Below are positions 1 to 6,271 of a stretch of DNA of 30,951 nucleotides, in pieces; the stretch's first letter is position 1, and each line of letters begins with the position of its first letter. The notes under the pieces were generated by a model, which saw only the letters and a program-made list of their open reading frames with translations, did not search any database and had not been told where the DNA came from. The translations under genes were made by a program, and so were the position numbers. The stretch comes from a virus: positions 1 to 30,951 of the IMG/VR virus record IMGVR_UViG_3300034190_002900. One strand, 5' to 3'.

Positions 1-867
1 CGAGTCTGGACGGATAACCAAGGTACCGCCGACTTCCAGTAGGACTCCTTCGAGTGACTTCCAGATCTCAAGAGCTTCCCAAATGTTATAGGAATCGGAT
101 ACACAAGCAGCAATCTTACCTGCTCCCAAGTTGTTACGGATGAACGCTTCATACATTTCCTTTTCACTTTCACGACCCCAGCTTGTAACAGTTGAGTGCT
201 CAGTTGCTGGTATACTAAATCCTGCCATGGGTTCTCCGTAGTTATCTGCGACATATTCAATAGCCTCCAGTGTATCTGTACCCATGAAATTAATAAGATG
301 ACCTGCGCCACCCTTAGCAGCCGCTTCACCGCAAGTAGCCCCACGTGCACCAAAGTCATGTAATTTGAAATCAATAGTACTTAAGTCAGCACCAGTTTTC
401 AGCATGTATTCTTTAATACGAGTCTTACAGTATCGTGATGTACTAGCAACAGTAGAAGGATACCATACACAACGTAAGAACAGTGTCTCGAAGAATGATG
501 TTAACCAAGGGAACTCAGGATCGGTGTTGCAAATACATGCTACAGGGGTCTTAGGTTCGACTACAGTGCCTTCTGGTACACCCATAATTACTAGAGGCCA
601 GTGTTTACCTTGGTACTTAGCAACTAATGCTTTCCAGCCACTCTCGTTGAAAGGAACACCATGACGCTCAGCAACATCCTGAAGTAAACTAATAGACAGT
701 AAATCAGGAGAGCCTCCTAGCTGGTCAATGAAATCATTGATACCTATGATTACCACGGGGTGTAATCCTTTACGGGGTTCGATGTAACTATAGACATGTT
801 CGGTTCCTTCAGGATATTGATTGAAGTGGGAAACCTTGTAACTGTCTGCTTTCATTAATAAATTCAT
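1..867 (-). CDS. nadV: Nicotinamide phosphoribosyltransferase (NAMPT/NadV), 3' end cut by window
   Basis: Translating the minus strand from the ATG at 867 gives 289 residues with no stop before the window edge. The protein carries hallmarks of the NAMPT family: MKADSYKVSHFNQYP near the N-terminus, KLHDFGARG, HLINFMGTDT, the signature IPATEHSTVTSWG, and a closing IRPDS. NAMPT joins nicotinamide and PRPP to give NMN in the cytoplasm. About 200 further residues of the usual length lie outside the window. The ATG overlaps the stop of the upstream gene (TAATG), and AAGGAGAAC lies just before it, so translational coupling is likely. It is the last visible gene of an operon that also encodes an NMN adenylyltransferase. 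Together the two enzymes make the two-step nicotinamide-to-NAD+ route known in phages such as KVP40. Identity is certain; the biological role is inference. Confidence 0.96.
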   Translation of the reverse strand, partial: MNLLMKADSYKVSHFNQYPEGTEHVYSYIEPRKGLHPVVIIGINDFIDQLGGSPDLLSISLLQDVAERHGVPFNESGWKALVAKYQGKHWPLVIMGVPEGTVVEPKTPVACICNTDPEFPWLTSFFETLFLRCVWYPSTVASTSRYCKTRIKEYMLKTGADLSTIDFKLHDFGARGATCGEAAAKGGAGHLINFMGTDTLEAIEYVADNYGEPMAGFSIPATEHSTVTSWGRESEKEMYEAFIRNNLGAGKIAACVSDSYNIWEALEIWKSLEGVLLEVGGTLVIRPDS

Positions 868-1232
868 TATTTGTTCTCCTTTAGTTCCTTAAGCATCTCT
901 TCTGCTTTTCTAATCAATGCTTCGGTATCTTGTGAATACTCCAGACTTACGTACGATGTTTGTGTTTGTATAGTATACGTGACTAATTCCTTGACTTCCG
1001 CGATTCCGTTGATGTTATAATACCAATCAGTGAAGTAAGAGCCTGTACGGCTACCTTCAATACTAAAAAATCTTCCATCAATCTTAACTACTATGTTACC
1101 ATTCTGATACTTACCATCATCATCCCAATCAACATCGACTACTACTTCATGATCAAGGCCTAAGGAATCCACAGCACACTCAGGTGAATCCTCATTACCT
1201 ACTAAAGTGTTTAACTTTTCTAATAAATTCAT
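867..1232 (-). CDS. Hypothetical protein inside the NAD operon (121 aa)
   Basis: I do not recognise the family. The chosen ATG at 1232 overlaps the stop of the RNA-ligase gene as TAATG and has AGGAG seven bases upstream; a longer start at 1250 would overlap the ligase by 19 bases without need. The 121-residue protein is acidic (a run of VDVDWDDDG near residue 34). A middle part rich in aromatic and beta-prone residues (FFSIEGSRTGSYFTDWYYN) is followed by a charged C-terminal helix (EALIRKAEEMLKELKENK). It has no signal peptide or membrane segment. Its stop overlaps the NAMPT start, so it is co-translated with NAD-salvage enzymes. A small partner or regulator is possible but unproven. Confidence 0.85.
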   Translation of the reverse strand: MNLLEKLNTLVGNEDSPECAVDSLGLDHEVVVDVDWDDDGKYQNGNIVVKIDGRFFSIEGSRTGSYFTDWYYNINGIAEVKELVTYTIQTQTSYVSLEYSQDTEALIRKAEEMLKELKENK

Positions 1233-1798
1233 TACTTTACTCCTGTCCATTTACCTTTACTATATTCGAATGTGTGTTTCTCCATAGCGTCTAACTTAGG
1301 AAAATACACAACGATACCTTCAGCTTTCCAGCCCTCAGTATCCGAGCGAGTCTTGAGTTCATTCATCACTTCATCAACCCTAGCTCTCGTGTATTCACCA
1401 TGATGTAATACTTCGACAACGCTGATACCTTCAGGAGGTGGGTTATGCTCGCCCCAGCGTCTTGTGTTGAACAGGAAGAACTGTTTATTTGGCAGGTTGT
1501 GAGGGTTCTTCTGAATCCCTAGTCCAGCCCATTCACCGTAGTGACGTCCTTCACCTAACGCAAGGAACTTATCCTCATTTAAACTAACGTAAGTAGCGAA
1601 ACCATAGTTATCGTTTTCTTTACCTACGTTAATCAGACGTTTACGGCTCTGTACACCTACGATAGCGCCTTCCTTAATGATAACGCACGCATTCGTACCG
1701 TCCATCTTAAGACTCATCACACAGTCACCTAAGACTGCTCGTGGAATCTTAGGCCAAGCTTCGAACTCAACCTGTGTATCAATTGGTTTAGGATCCAT
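1232..1798 (-). CDS. ATP-dependent RNA ligase, Rnl2-like minimal nucleotidyltransferase
   Basis: The 188-aa protein contains the ordered motifs of covalent nucleotidyltransferase ligases. Motif I is KMDGTNA with the adenylylated lysine at residue 31. An SRKR stretch lies at about 51, motif III is HYGEWAG at 86-92, FFLFNTRRW at about 107 fits motif IIIa, and motif IV is AEGIVVY at 159-165. A lysine-containing tail may supply motif V. It is little more than the catalytic domain, much shorter than T4 Rnl2 (334 aa), so substrate specificity cannot be read from it. The family seals 3'-OH/5'-phosphate RNA breaks. No polynucleotide kinase partner is visible. It sits between the NMNAT-Nudix gene and an unknown gene, with TAATG junctions on both sides. 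With the phage tRNAs in this window, tRNA repair is plausible but inferred. Confidence 0.88.
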   Translation of the reverse strand: MDPKPIDTQVEFEAWPKIPRAVLGDCVMSLKMDGTNACVIIKEGAIVGVQSRKRLINVGKENDNYGFATYVSLNEDKFLALGEGRHYGEWAGLGIQKNPHNLPNKQFFLFNTRRWGEHNPPPEGISVVEVLHHGEYTRARVDEVMNELKTRSDTEGWKAEGIVVYFPKLDAMEKHTFEYSKGKWTGVK

Positions 1799-2784
1799 TA
1801 CTTTACTCCTGCTAATAAACGACGTAAGATTGTCGTATGATTATAAAATAGAGAGAACTCATCGTTCATGATTTCTTCCAGAGAAACCCATTGAACTTCC
1901 TGTGCGTCATCTCCTGCTTTAATATCTAGTACTTCGTCCTTGTGTACTGCGTAGAGGTAATTAATACCTAGGGTTCTTGTTGATAGCCCCTTCATATTCT
2001 CTTCAATACACTGGTTCAATTCCGTAGCCCGTTCAAGAGATAATAAATCTACATTAGTTTCCTCAGCTAACTCACGTAAAGCACCTGCTCGTGTTGTTTC
2101 ATCGTGATTAAGGAAACCTCCGGGAAGTGCCCATTGACCATGTCCTCGAACACCACCACGCTTCACAAGTAATACTTTGTTATCTTGTATAACAGCAGCA
2201 TGTACTACAGGTTCTATTGGATTAGAGAACTTATGATTAGATAACGCTTCTGCTTTAGATTGCTTACACAGGAAGTATTCATTTAACATACGTTTCCATT
2301 CATCTGTGCCTATATAATTCTCCATTAGAACACGTGTAACCTCAGGAACTAAGACCCAAGGTTTACCTAGGTAAATAGCGGTTCTCAAATCAGTAGCAGA
2401 GATTCCCTCGGAACTCTTCGATACAACACTATACAGGAAGTTAGTTCTGTAGAATGTTTCATCTTTCTCACTTGTGTATAAGGTAACATTAGTTGGATCA
2501 TCTTCCATAGTCATAACACGAGCAGTAACATCCTCGATCCACTGGGAATCACTGGGATAGTCCTTGATACCTTTAACACATAGATTACCTAAGTCTTCCT
2601 CGAAGTGATCTTCTATTAATTTAATACGTGTTTCTACTGGGAAAGGGTTTTTGTAATCTGGAAGTTTACCCGCCGACCCTACTAAAACAAGTACTTTATC
2701 ATTTTCTTCTAATGCTTTCTCTAGAAGACTTGTGTGTCCGTAATGCAACGGTTGGAATCTTCCTATTACTAAACCTAATTTCAT
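1798..2784 (-). CDS. nadM: Bifunctional NMN adenylyltransferase / Nudix hydrolase (NadM-Nudix)
   Basis: The protein has 328 aa and two domains. Residues 1 to about 180 form a nucleotidylyltransferase domain with GRFQPLHYGH (HxGH at 14-17) near the start and ISATDLR at about 128-134, the pair expected of NMN adenylyltransferases. Residues from about 190 carry a Nudix domain: PGGFLNHDE followed by RELAEET matches the G-x5-E-x7-RE-U-xEE Nudix box, although the usual Gly near its end is Asn. The first domain makes NAD+ from NMN and ATP. The second probably hydrolyses ADP-ribose-like substrates, as in Synechocystis and KVP40 relatives. The start has AAGGAGAAACAA upstream. Its stop overlaps the RNA-ligase start. 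With NAMPT further along the operon the phage encodes nicotinamide-to-NAD+ synthesis. Confidence 0.95.
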   Translation of the reverse strand: MKLGLVIGRFQPLHYGHTSLLEKALEENDKVLVLVGSAGKLPDYKNPFPVETRIKLIEDHFEEDLGNLCVKGIKDYPSDSQWIEDVTARVMTMEDDPTNVTLYTSEKDETFYRTNFLYSVVSKSSEGISATDLRTAIYLGKPWVLVPEVTRVLMENYIGTDEWKRMLNEYFLCKQSKAEALSNHKFSNPIEPVVHAAVIQDNKVLLVKRGGVRGHGQWALPGGFLNHDETTRAGALRELAEETNVDLLSLERATELNQCIEENMKGLSTRTLGINYLYAVHKDEVLDIKAGDDAQEVQWVSLEEIMNDEFSLFYNHTTILRRLLAGVK

Positions 2785-2794
2785 TTGTTTCTCC

Positions 2795-3184
2795 TTAAAA
2801 TGATGTAAATAATGGATGTCCTAGACCTGTTCTCTTGGGTCGCTGTGCTTGGATTGCTTTAGGTAACACAATACCGTGTGAATCTAGGGATACATCATGA
2901 TACTTATCAATCTCTTCTCGGGTAAGATATTGTTTATTCAATAAGATTACTTCAGAAGGTAGTACTTTACCTCCTCTCTTAGTTCCTCTAGAGGCTAAGG
3001 TGCTCTTATCATATTCCCTGTCACCTTGTCCGTTCACTTGATGTAGACGAATCATGCTTTTCGTACGTCCCACAATAATACCATGAGTAAATACTGTGTG
3101 TCGATAAGTACCTCCCGGTCTCGCACCTAAAACTAAGTCGCCTATGTTTAACTCTTGATCATAATGATCCTGTAATTTATCCAT
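2795..3184 (-). CDS. Hypothetical protein, possible small beta-barrel (129 aa)
   Basis: Unrecognised. The start at 3184 has a clear CAGGAGGATAACTA leader. The first 70 residues read like a small beta-barrel: LNIGDLVLGARPGG, HGIIVGRTKSMIRLHQV and KVLPSEVILL alternate in the way of KOW/SH3-like folds. A C-terminal part rich in basic residues (QRPKRTGLG) follows. It is the first gene downstream of the terminator at 3203-3239 and lies 10 bases before the NMNAT gene, so it belongs to the NAD operon transcript. A nucleic-acid or protein binding role would fit the fold impression, but this is a guess. Confidence 0.8.
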   Translation of the reverse strand: MDKLQDHYDQELNIGDLVLGARPGGTYRHTVFTHGIIVGRTKSMIRLHQVNGQGDREYDKSTLASRGTKRGGKVLPSEVILLNKQYLTREEIDKYHDVSLDSHGIVLPKAIQAQRPKRTGLGHPLFTSF

Positions 3185-3202
3185 TAGTTATCCTCCTGTT
3201 AT

Positions 3203-3239
3203 AAAAAGACCTCCGCTAGTTACCTAGGGAGGTCTTTTG
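3203..3239 (-). terminator. Rho-independent terminator after the SSB-like gene
   Basis: On the minus strand, CAAAAGACCTCC and GGAGGTCTTTTT form a GC-rich stem of about ten base pairs around a 13-base loop, followed directly by a T-run. It lies 15 bases past the stop of the 3254-3682 gene. It should end or attenuate the leftward transcript before the NAD operon, so the downstream genes probably depend on read-through or on a promoter I cannot place. Confidence 0.85.
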
Positions 3240-3253
3240 TTTACTAGTGTTTA

Positions 3254-3682
3254 CTAGTAGTCTTCACCATCAGCGCCGCCAAATTCATTAGCGTCTGTAA
3301 ATTCCATGTTATTAGGAGCGTTTAACTCCAACACTTGAACAGCTACTAGATCCTGTCCGGTGCCTGACTTACCGCCCGGCGCTGTCCAATCACGAAACTT
3401 ATACTGTACGTTGATTGTTGAACCCCGACCAATCTCAGAACCTTCTAAATCTAGATCCTTGTTAGCCACAGCACCCACTACACGCGGTTTAAACTTAGTC
3501 TTAAACGTTGCTTGAAATTGAGAAGCTCCGTTGTATTCCTTAGTCTTAACAGTTAAACCTGCTTCCTCAGCGTCTGCTGCTTGTTCTTCAGTAAGTTTAG
3601 CTACGATTTGGTACTTATCACTGAAATCGTCCACTGATAATACGTTTGAAAATAATACTTCTACTTTTGATAATACGGCCAT
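3254..3682 (-). CDS. Single-stranded DNA-binding protein-like (142 aa)
   Basis: The 142-aa protein begins MAVLSKVEVLFSNVLS and has an alternating beta-rich body (FQATFKTKFKPRVVGAV, STINVQYKFRDW). It ends in an acidic tail with glycine and a terminal aromatic residue (EFGGADGEDY). This layout, an OB-like core plus an acidic C-terminus ending in an aromatic residue, is that of phage single-stranded DNA-binding proteins such as T7 gp2.5. No exact motif proves it, so the call rests on architecture. It has a strong leader (AGAGGTAAATCAA) and its own downstream terminator, fitting an abundantly made protein. Role expected: coating ssDNA during replication and recombination. Confidence 0.6.
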   Translation of the reverse strand: MAVLSKVEVLFSNVLSVDDFSDKYQIVAKLTEEQAADAEEAGLTVKTKEYNGASQFQATFKTKFKPRVVGAVANKDLDLEGSEIGRGSTINVQYKFRDWTAPGGKSGTGQDLVAVQVLELNAPNNMEFTDANEFGGADGEDY

Positions 3683-3765
3683 TTGATTTACCTCTTTGTT
3701 TCTGCATATGTTATCCTCGCGTTGATTAAAGTTAATATGGTTGCAGATTTACAACCGTTGGTTTC

Positions 3766-3987
3766 CTATTTAAAGATAGGCTCTTGTTTTGTAAGCAGAG
3801 AAAGTATCTCTAGTTTATCCTTGGACACTAACTCTTTAAAGTATGGAGAATCAATAGTATCGAATTCGTCTATAACAATAAGTTGTAAGTGTCTAAGTTC
3901 TTCCTTGGTTAACTCCAAGTTTACTCTGGTATCCTTTTGATTGACCCAGAGTAGATTTAATGCTTGGTTTGAGGTGAAATGCTCCAT
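3766..3987 (-). CDS. Hypothetical protein (73 aa)
   Basis: Unrecognised. The ATG at 3987 has TAAAGGAGACTAACTA upstream and overlaps the stop of the preceding HNH fragment (TAATG), supporting real translation. The 73 residues are mainly helical and charged, with no membrane segment or cysteine motif. Between its stop and the next gene (3683-3765) is a weak hairpin, GGTTG/CAACC at about 3739-3756, without a convincing T-run. Confidence 0.7.
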   Translation of the reverse strand: MEHFTSNQALNLLWVNQKDTRVNLELTKEELRHLQLIVIDEFDTIDSPYFKELVSKDKLEILSLLTKQEPIFK

Positions 3988-4193
3988 TAGTTAGTCTCCT
4001 TTAATTTAGATTTAGTCCATTCTAACAGAGTTTTCATTTGTTGTAAAGTCATATCGCTCTTATGTTTATTAGCTAGATAACTTATTACATTTACATTCCC
4101 TTTAACATAACCTAACTCAGGTACAAGCTTATCTACGCTTGGTGAATTAGAGGTAGGTCTTCCTTTAGATATTAATAGAGGTATTCCATACAC
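3987..4193 (-). CDS. HNH endonuclease, C-terminal part (frame-shifted from 4223-4405)
   Basis: The reading frame carries the back half of a phage HNH protein: PSVDKLVPELGYVKGNVNVISYLANKHKSD. This aligns closely with the intact HNH gene at 9298-9837, which has PTLDKYNPSLGYVKGNVTVIS. The first ATG at 4193 has no Shine-Dalgarno sequence. The frame stays open upstream of it, reading GVPFDIDLDDVNIPETCPVYG, the normal middle of the family. It is therefore not a separate gene but the continuation of the N-terminal piece, joined through a -1 shift at an A8 run. Either a homopolymer mutation or sequencing error broke the gene, or the shift is programmed. Confidence 0.75.
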   Translation of the reverse strand: MYGIPLLISKGRPTSNSPSVDKLVPELGYVKGNVNVISYLANKHKSDMTLQQMKTLLEWTKSKLKETN

Positions 4194-4222
4194 AGGACAA
4201 GTCTCGGGGATGTTTACATCAT

Positions 4223-4405
4223 CTAAATCAATATCAAAAGGAACTCCTTTTTTTTCTTTGCTCTATGTTTAGCAGACCAGATCAGCCATCGTCGAGGGTC
4301 CTTAGCCTTAACTCTTGCTGCATATTCTGCCTTCTTAAGTTTACCTTCAGGGGTTGCTTCCCTAAGTAACTTACGTTCTTTCTTTTCTTGTTTAGAAATA
4401 GCCAT
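4223..4405 (-). CDS. HNH endonuclease, N-terminal part, ends at a frameshift
   Basis: Sixty residues, strongly basic (MAISKQEKKERKLLREATPE), ending in WSAKHRAKKKKEF and then out-of-frame residues before TAG. The intact family continues KKKGVPFDI, which is present in the -1 frame directly after the A-run at 4248-4255. The full protein would have about 140 residues without an N-terminal zinc finger. A free-standing HNH protein of this type nicks or cuts DNA and usually spreads its own gene. The ATG at 4405 has only a modest leader (AAGAGAATCTAGG). A candidate promoter (4436-4464) lies just upstream, so the gene may be transcribed independently. Confidence 0.75.
   Translation of the reverse strand: MAISKQEKKERKLLREATPEGKLKKAEYAARVKAKDPRRWLIWSAKHRAKKKKEFLLILI
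4247..4253 (-). other. Slippery heptamer A AAA AAG at the HNH frame break
   Basis: The zero-frame codons are AAG AAA AAA AAG GAG. The last seven bases of the A-run plus G form A AAA AAG, the heptamer used for -1 frameshifting in Escherichia coli dnaX. A -1 slip there places the ribosome exactly in the frame that restores the HNH protein. No obvious upstream stimulatory Shine-Dalgarno or downstream stem is visible, so an indel remains possible. Confidence 0.5.
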
Positions 4406-4435
4406 CCTAGATTCTCTTGATTACTTATGTATTAG

Positions 4436-4464
4436 AGTTTATCATGGGTATTTCTGCTAGTCAA
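4436..4464 (-). promoter_or_regulatory. Candidate sigma-70 promoter for the split HNH gene
   Basis: On the minus strand TTGACT (5/6 to consensus) is separated by 17 bases from TAAACT (4/6). The predicted start lies a few bases upstream of the HNH leader. The -35 overlaps the end of the 30-codon gene at 4457-4549. Confidence 0.45.
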
Positions 4465-4549
4465 GTATTTCTTCCTCCTCCTCATCTAAAGGTGATTGGG
4501 AACCATAGTCCCTAGGATCACTTCCGAAACCATCAGGGTAGTTACTCAT
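4457..4549 (-). CDS. Very small acidic protein (30 aa)
   Basis: A 30-codon frame starting at ATG 4549, which overlaps the TGA stop of the preceding gene as ATGA and has an AGGAACTAGGG stretch upstream. The product begins MSNYPDGFGSDP and ends in an acidic tail (LDEEEEEILD). The coupled start and non-random composition support translation, but nothing identifies a function. A DNA-mimic or protein-binding role would only be speculation. Confidence 0.45.
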   Translation of the reverse strand: MSNYPDGFGSDPRDYGSQSPLDEEEEEILD

Positions 4550-4818
4550 ACTATAATCCCTAGTTCCTGTCGTATCCACTCAGGAATCCGTTTCTTATCT
4601 TGATTGACTGCTTTGACAATCGTAGCTGCTGTCTTGTTGTTCTTCCTAATACCCCATTGGCTATACCTAGTATTATCCTCAAAACTAACTATCTCAGCTG
4701 TCTTACCAGTGTCTCCTAAGGCCATTACAACACCTTCCCTGAGACGTTTGGAGCGTCCGTTTACACAGGTATATACAATGTCTTTAACCTTCAAGTCGTT
4801 ATCTTGTATATCTTTCAT
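4546..4818 (-). CDS. Hypothetical protein, possible small beta-barrel (90 aa)
   Basis: Unrecognised. It starts at 4818, overlapping the upstream Gp88-like gene by ATGA with CAGGAGGTCTT just before it. Residues 1-60 alternate in a beta pattern (DIVYTCVNGRSKRLREGVVMALGDTG, shown here only as the segment after residue 13 to about 37), reminiscent of KOW/SH3-like small barrels. A helical basic end follows (DKKRIPEWIRQELG). It is translationally coupled on both sides. Confidence 0.75.
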   Translation of the reverse strand: MKDIQDNDLKVKDIVYTCVNGRSKRLREGVVMALGDTGKTAEIVSFEDNTRYSQWGIRKNNKTAATIVKAVNQDKKRIPEWIRQELGIIV

Positions 4819-5528
4819 AAGACCTCCTGATGAATCACAAAACCACTATCATCTTTCTTAGCATCACCCTTGGCTAACAAACCAACTATTACTCCTTTGA
4901 CATCAAGGAACCTAAGATCAGTTTTATCACCGTCGATTACCTTGAACCCGAGGAAACTAGTGGGTAACGTCATATCAGCGTTAAACACCACGGCTACGTT
5001 TCTGTCCCTGAGTAACACACGTTTAACTTCCCTGTCTGTGGTATCCTCAGCTCTACTATAAGTAATATCATAGTTACTTAGAGGATTGCGTTCCTCAGGT
5101 GTCCACTTCGAGTAATCATAGAATTGAACCTCGGGATACAGGGAAGTATCTACATAACGTTCCCAAAGGATATCACTAGTCCCATTGAGCCTTATTGCAG
5201 GTTTCTTCCCGAGTAACCTTGAGTTCATAGAGTGACGTAGTATCTCCTTGTGTAATTGCTCAAGAAATCCTTCACGATCCTCCACGAACCAATCGGCCTT
5301 CGCAATACGAGCTGCTTGAACATTGGTAAATTTACCACGTCCAGCAGTATACAAACAGGCTTCGGTACAGCCTTTGCTTGCTCTGGGACATAAGGTAACT
5401 CCCTTGGTATTCTGCTTGGCTGGTGCCATATACATAATTGCTGTTAGGTATTCACTGGCTTTATCGCTTTTCACGGTCTTAACATTTGTCCCCACCGACA
5501 GTAACCTCTTTGGTCTTACTTTGTTCAT
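4815..5528 (-). CDS. Gp88-family phage protein (237 aa)
   Basis: The protein resembles the Gene product 88 family first named from mycobacteriophages. The tell-tale segment is LCPRASKGCTEACLYTAGRG at residues of about 46-65, with three cysteines spaced C-x6-C-x3-C. It is followed by RLNGTSDILWERY and VQFYDYSKWTPEER, which are also typical of the family. The cysteine cluster could bind a metal or an iron-sulfur centre, but the spacing is not the classic radical-SAM CxxxCxxC. The biochemical role is unknown in the family. It has a strong leader (ACCAAGGAGGACAAAG) and lies in the middle of the leftward operon. Confidence 0.75.
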   Translation of the reverse strand: MNKVRPKRLLSVGTNVKTVKSDKASEYLTAIMYMAPAKQNTKGVTLCPRASKGCTEACLYTAGRGKFTNVQAARIAKADWFVEDREGFLEQLHKEILRHSMNSRLLGKKPAIRLNGTSDILWERYVDTSLYPEVQFYDYSKWTPEERNPLSNYDITYSRAEDTTDREVKRVLLRDRNVAVVFNADMTLPTSFLGFKVIDGDKTDLRFLDVKGVIVGLLAKGDAKKDDSGFVIHQEVL

Positions 5529-5543
5529 CTTTGTCCTCCTTGG

Positions 5544-5810
5544 TTATTCAAATGAAGGGTTACTCATTCTTAAACCATAACGTTTGATTATTGTAGCTCC
5601 TACGTCTTTAATTATTGCTTCATCAGTAAACTCCGTAGACCAGCTATTACCTAGTCTAACTTGTTTATTTACGTGTATTGTTGAGTATACCGTTACATAT
5701 TTACTCTCATTCTCTGTATTGATATCGAAAGATAGATAAGAAGGTAATGGTATAGGGTTCCAACGATAACCGCGAGCTTCATATTGCTTACTTAATAGAT
5801 AGTTGTACAT
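5544..5810 (-). CDS. Hypothetical protein (88 aa)
   Basis: Unrecognised. Strong leader AAGGAGAACAC before the ATG at 5810. The sequence is tyrosine-rich with a likely beta-sheet core (YVTVYSTIHVNKQVRLG). No membrane segment or known motif. It lies 15 bases before the Gp88-like gene. Confidence 0.7.
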   Translation of the reverse strand: MYNYLLSKQYEARGYRWNPIPLPSYLSFDINTENESKYVTVYSTIHVNKQVRLGNSWSTEFTDEAIIKDVGATIIKRYGLRMSNPSFE

Positions 5811-5845
5811 GTGTTCTCCTTGTTAACTTAGGTCTATTCTCTTCA

Positions 5846-6205
5846 TCACCAGTCATTGATACATCCTCCGTTACCTGTGGCTAATAAAATTTCCTTAAGA
5901 TTATCTAAGGCTTCCTTACTATATTTCTCAGAGTCCTCAAGGGCCTCTATCATGAGACTAAAGTAAATCGTCTGATATCTATCACAGTAAAGGTCGTCAT
6001 AATAAGTTATTTCAGCCCCATCCATATAAGGAAGGTCTTGATAGAAGCTGTCGATATCTAGAGAATCTTCTATTTTAAGATAGAGACCCCATCTGGTTTC
6101 TAAAGGTACCTCTCTATTTTGAAGTATCTTAAGTAACTCATCTTGCTTCTGTAGCTGAGTGCTCTTTGCTATGTTATATTGATCTAATATTAATTGGGTA
6201 TCCAT
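5846..6205 (-). CDS. Hypothetical protein (119 aa)
   Basis: Unrecognised. Starts at 6205 with AAAGGATAACTA upstream. The product is acidic, apparently all-helical, with a tyrosine/aspartate-rich middle (ITYYDDLYCDRYQTIYFSL). The ending GNGGCINDW leaves a cysteine close to the C-terminus. It is the first gene after the rIIB gene, separated from it by the hairpin at 6235-6261. Confidence 0.75.
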   Translation of the reverse strand: MDTQLILDQYNIAKSTQLQKQDELLKILQNREVPLETRWGLYLKIEDSLDIDSFYQDLPYMDGAEITYYDDLYCDRYQTIYFSLMIEALEDSEKYSKEALDNLKEILLATGNGGCINDW

Positions 6206-6234
6206 TAGTTATCCTTTTGTTAAAGTAATTCATA

Positions 6235-6261
6235 AAGTGTCCTAGGAAACCCAAGACACTT
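6235..6261 (-). other. Intercistronic hairpin after rIIB
   Basis: AAGTGTC and GACACTT pair perfectly, and further pairs through TTGG/CCTAGG extend the stem. A T-run is nearly absent, so it is a poor terminator. The arms resemble the repeated hairpins at 12015-12066 and 15816-15858 (shared GTGTCCTAGG-type sequence). All three lie just after a stop codon and before the next leader. Confidence 0.6.
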
Positions 6262-6271
6262 GAGTATTACT

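Noticed and set aside
365-664. Plus-strand open frame of 99 codons
   Set aside because: It is antisense to NAMPT, whose frame has clear family motifs; no leader is present.
3987-4193. Independent gene starting at ATG 4193
   Set aside because: No leader, and the frame continues upstream as the middle of an HNH protein.
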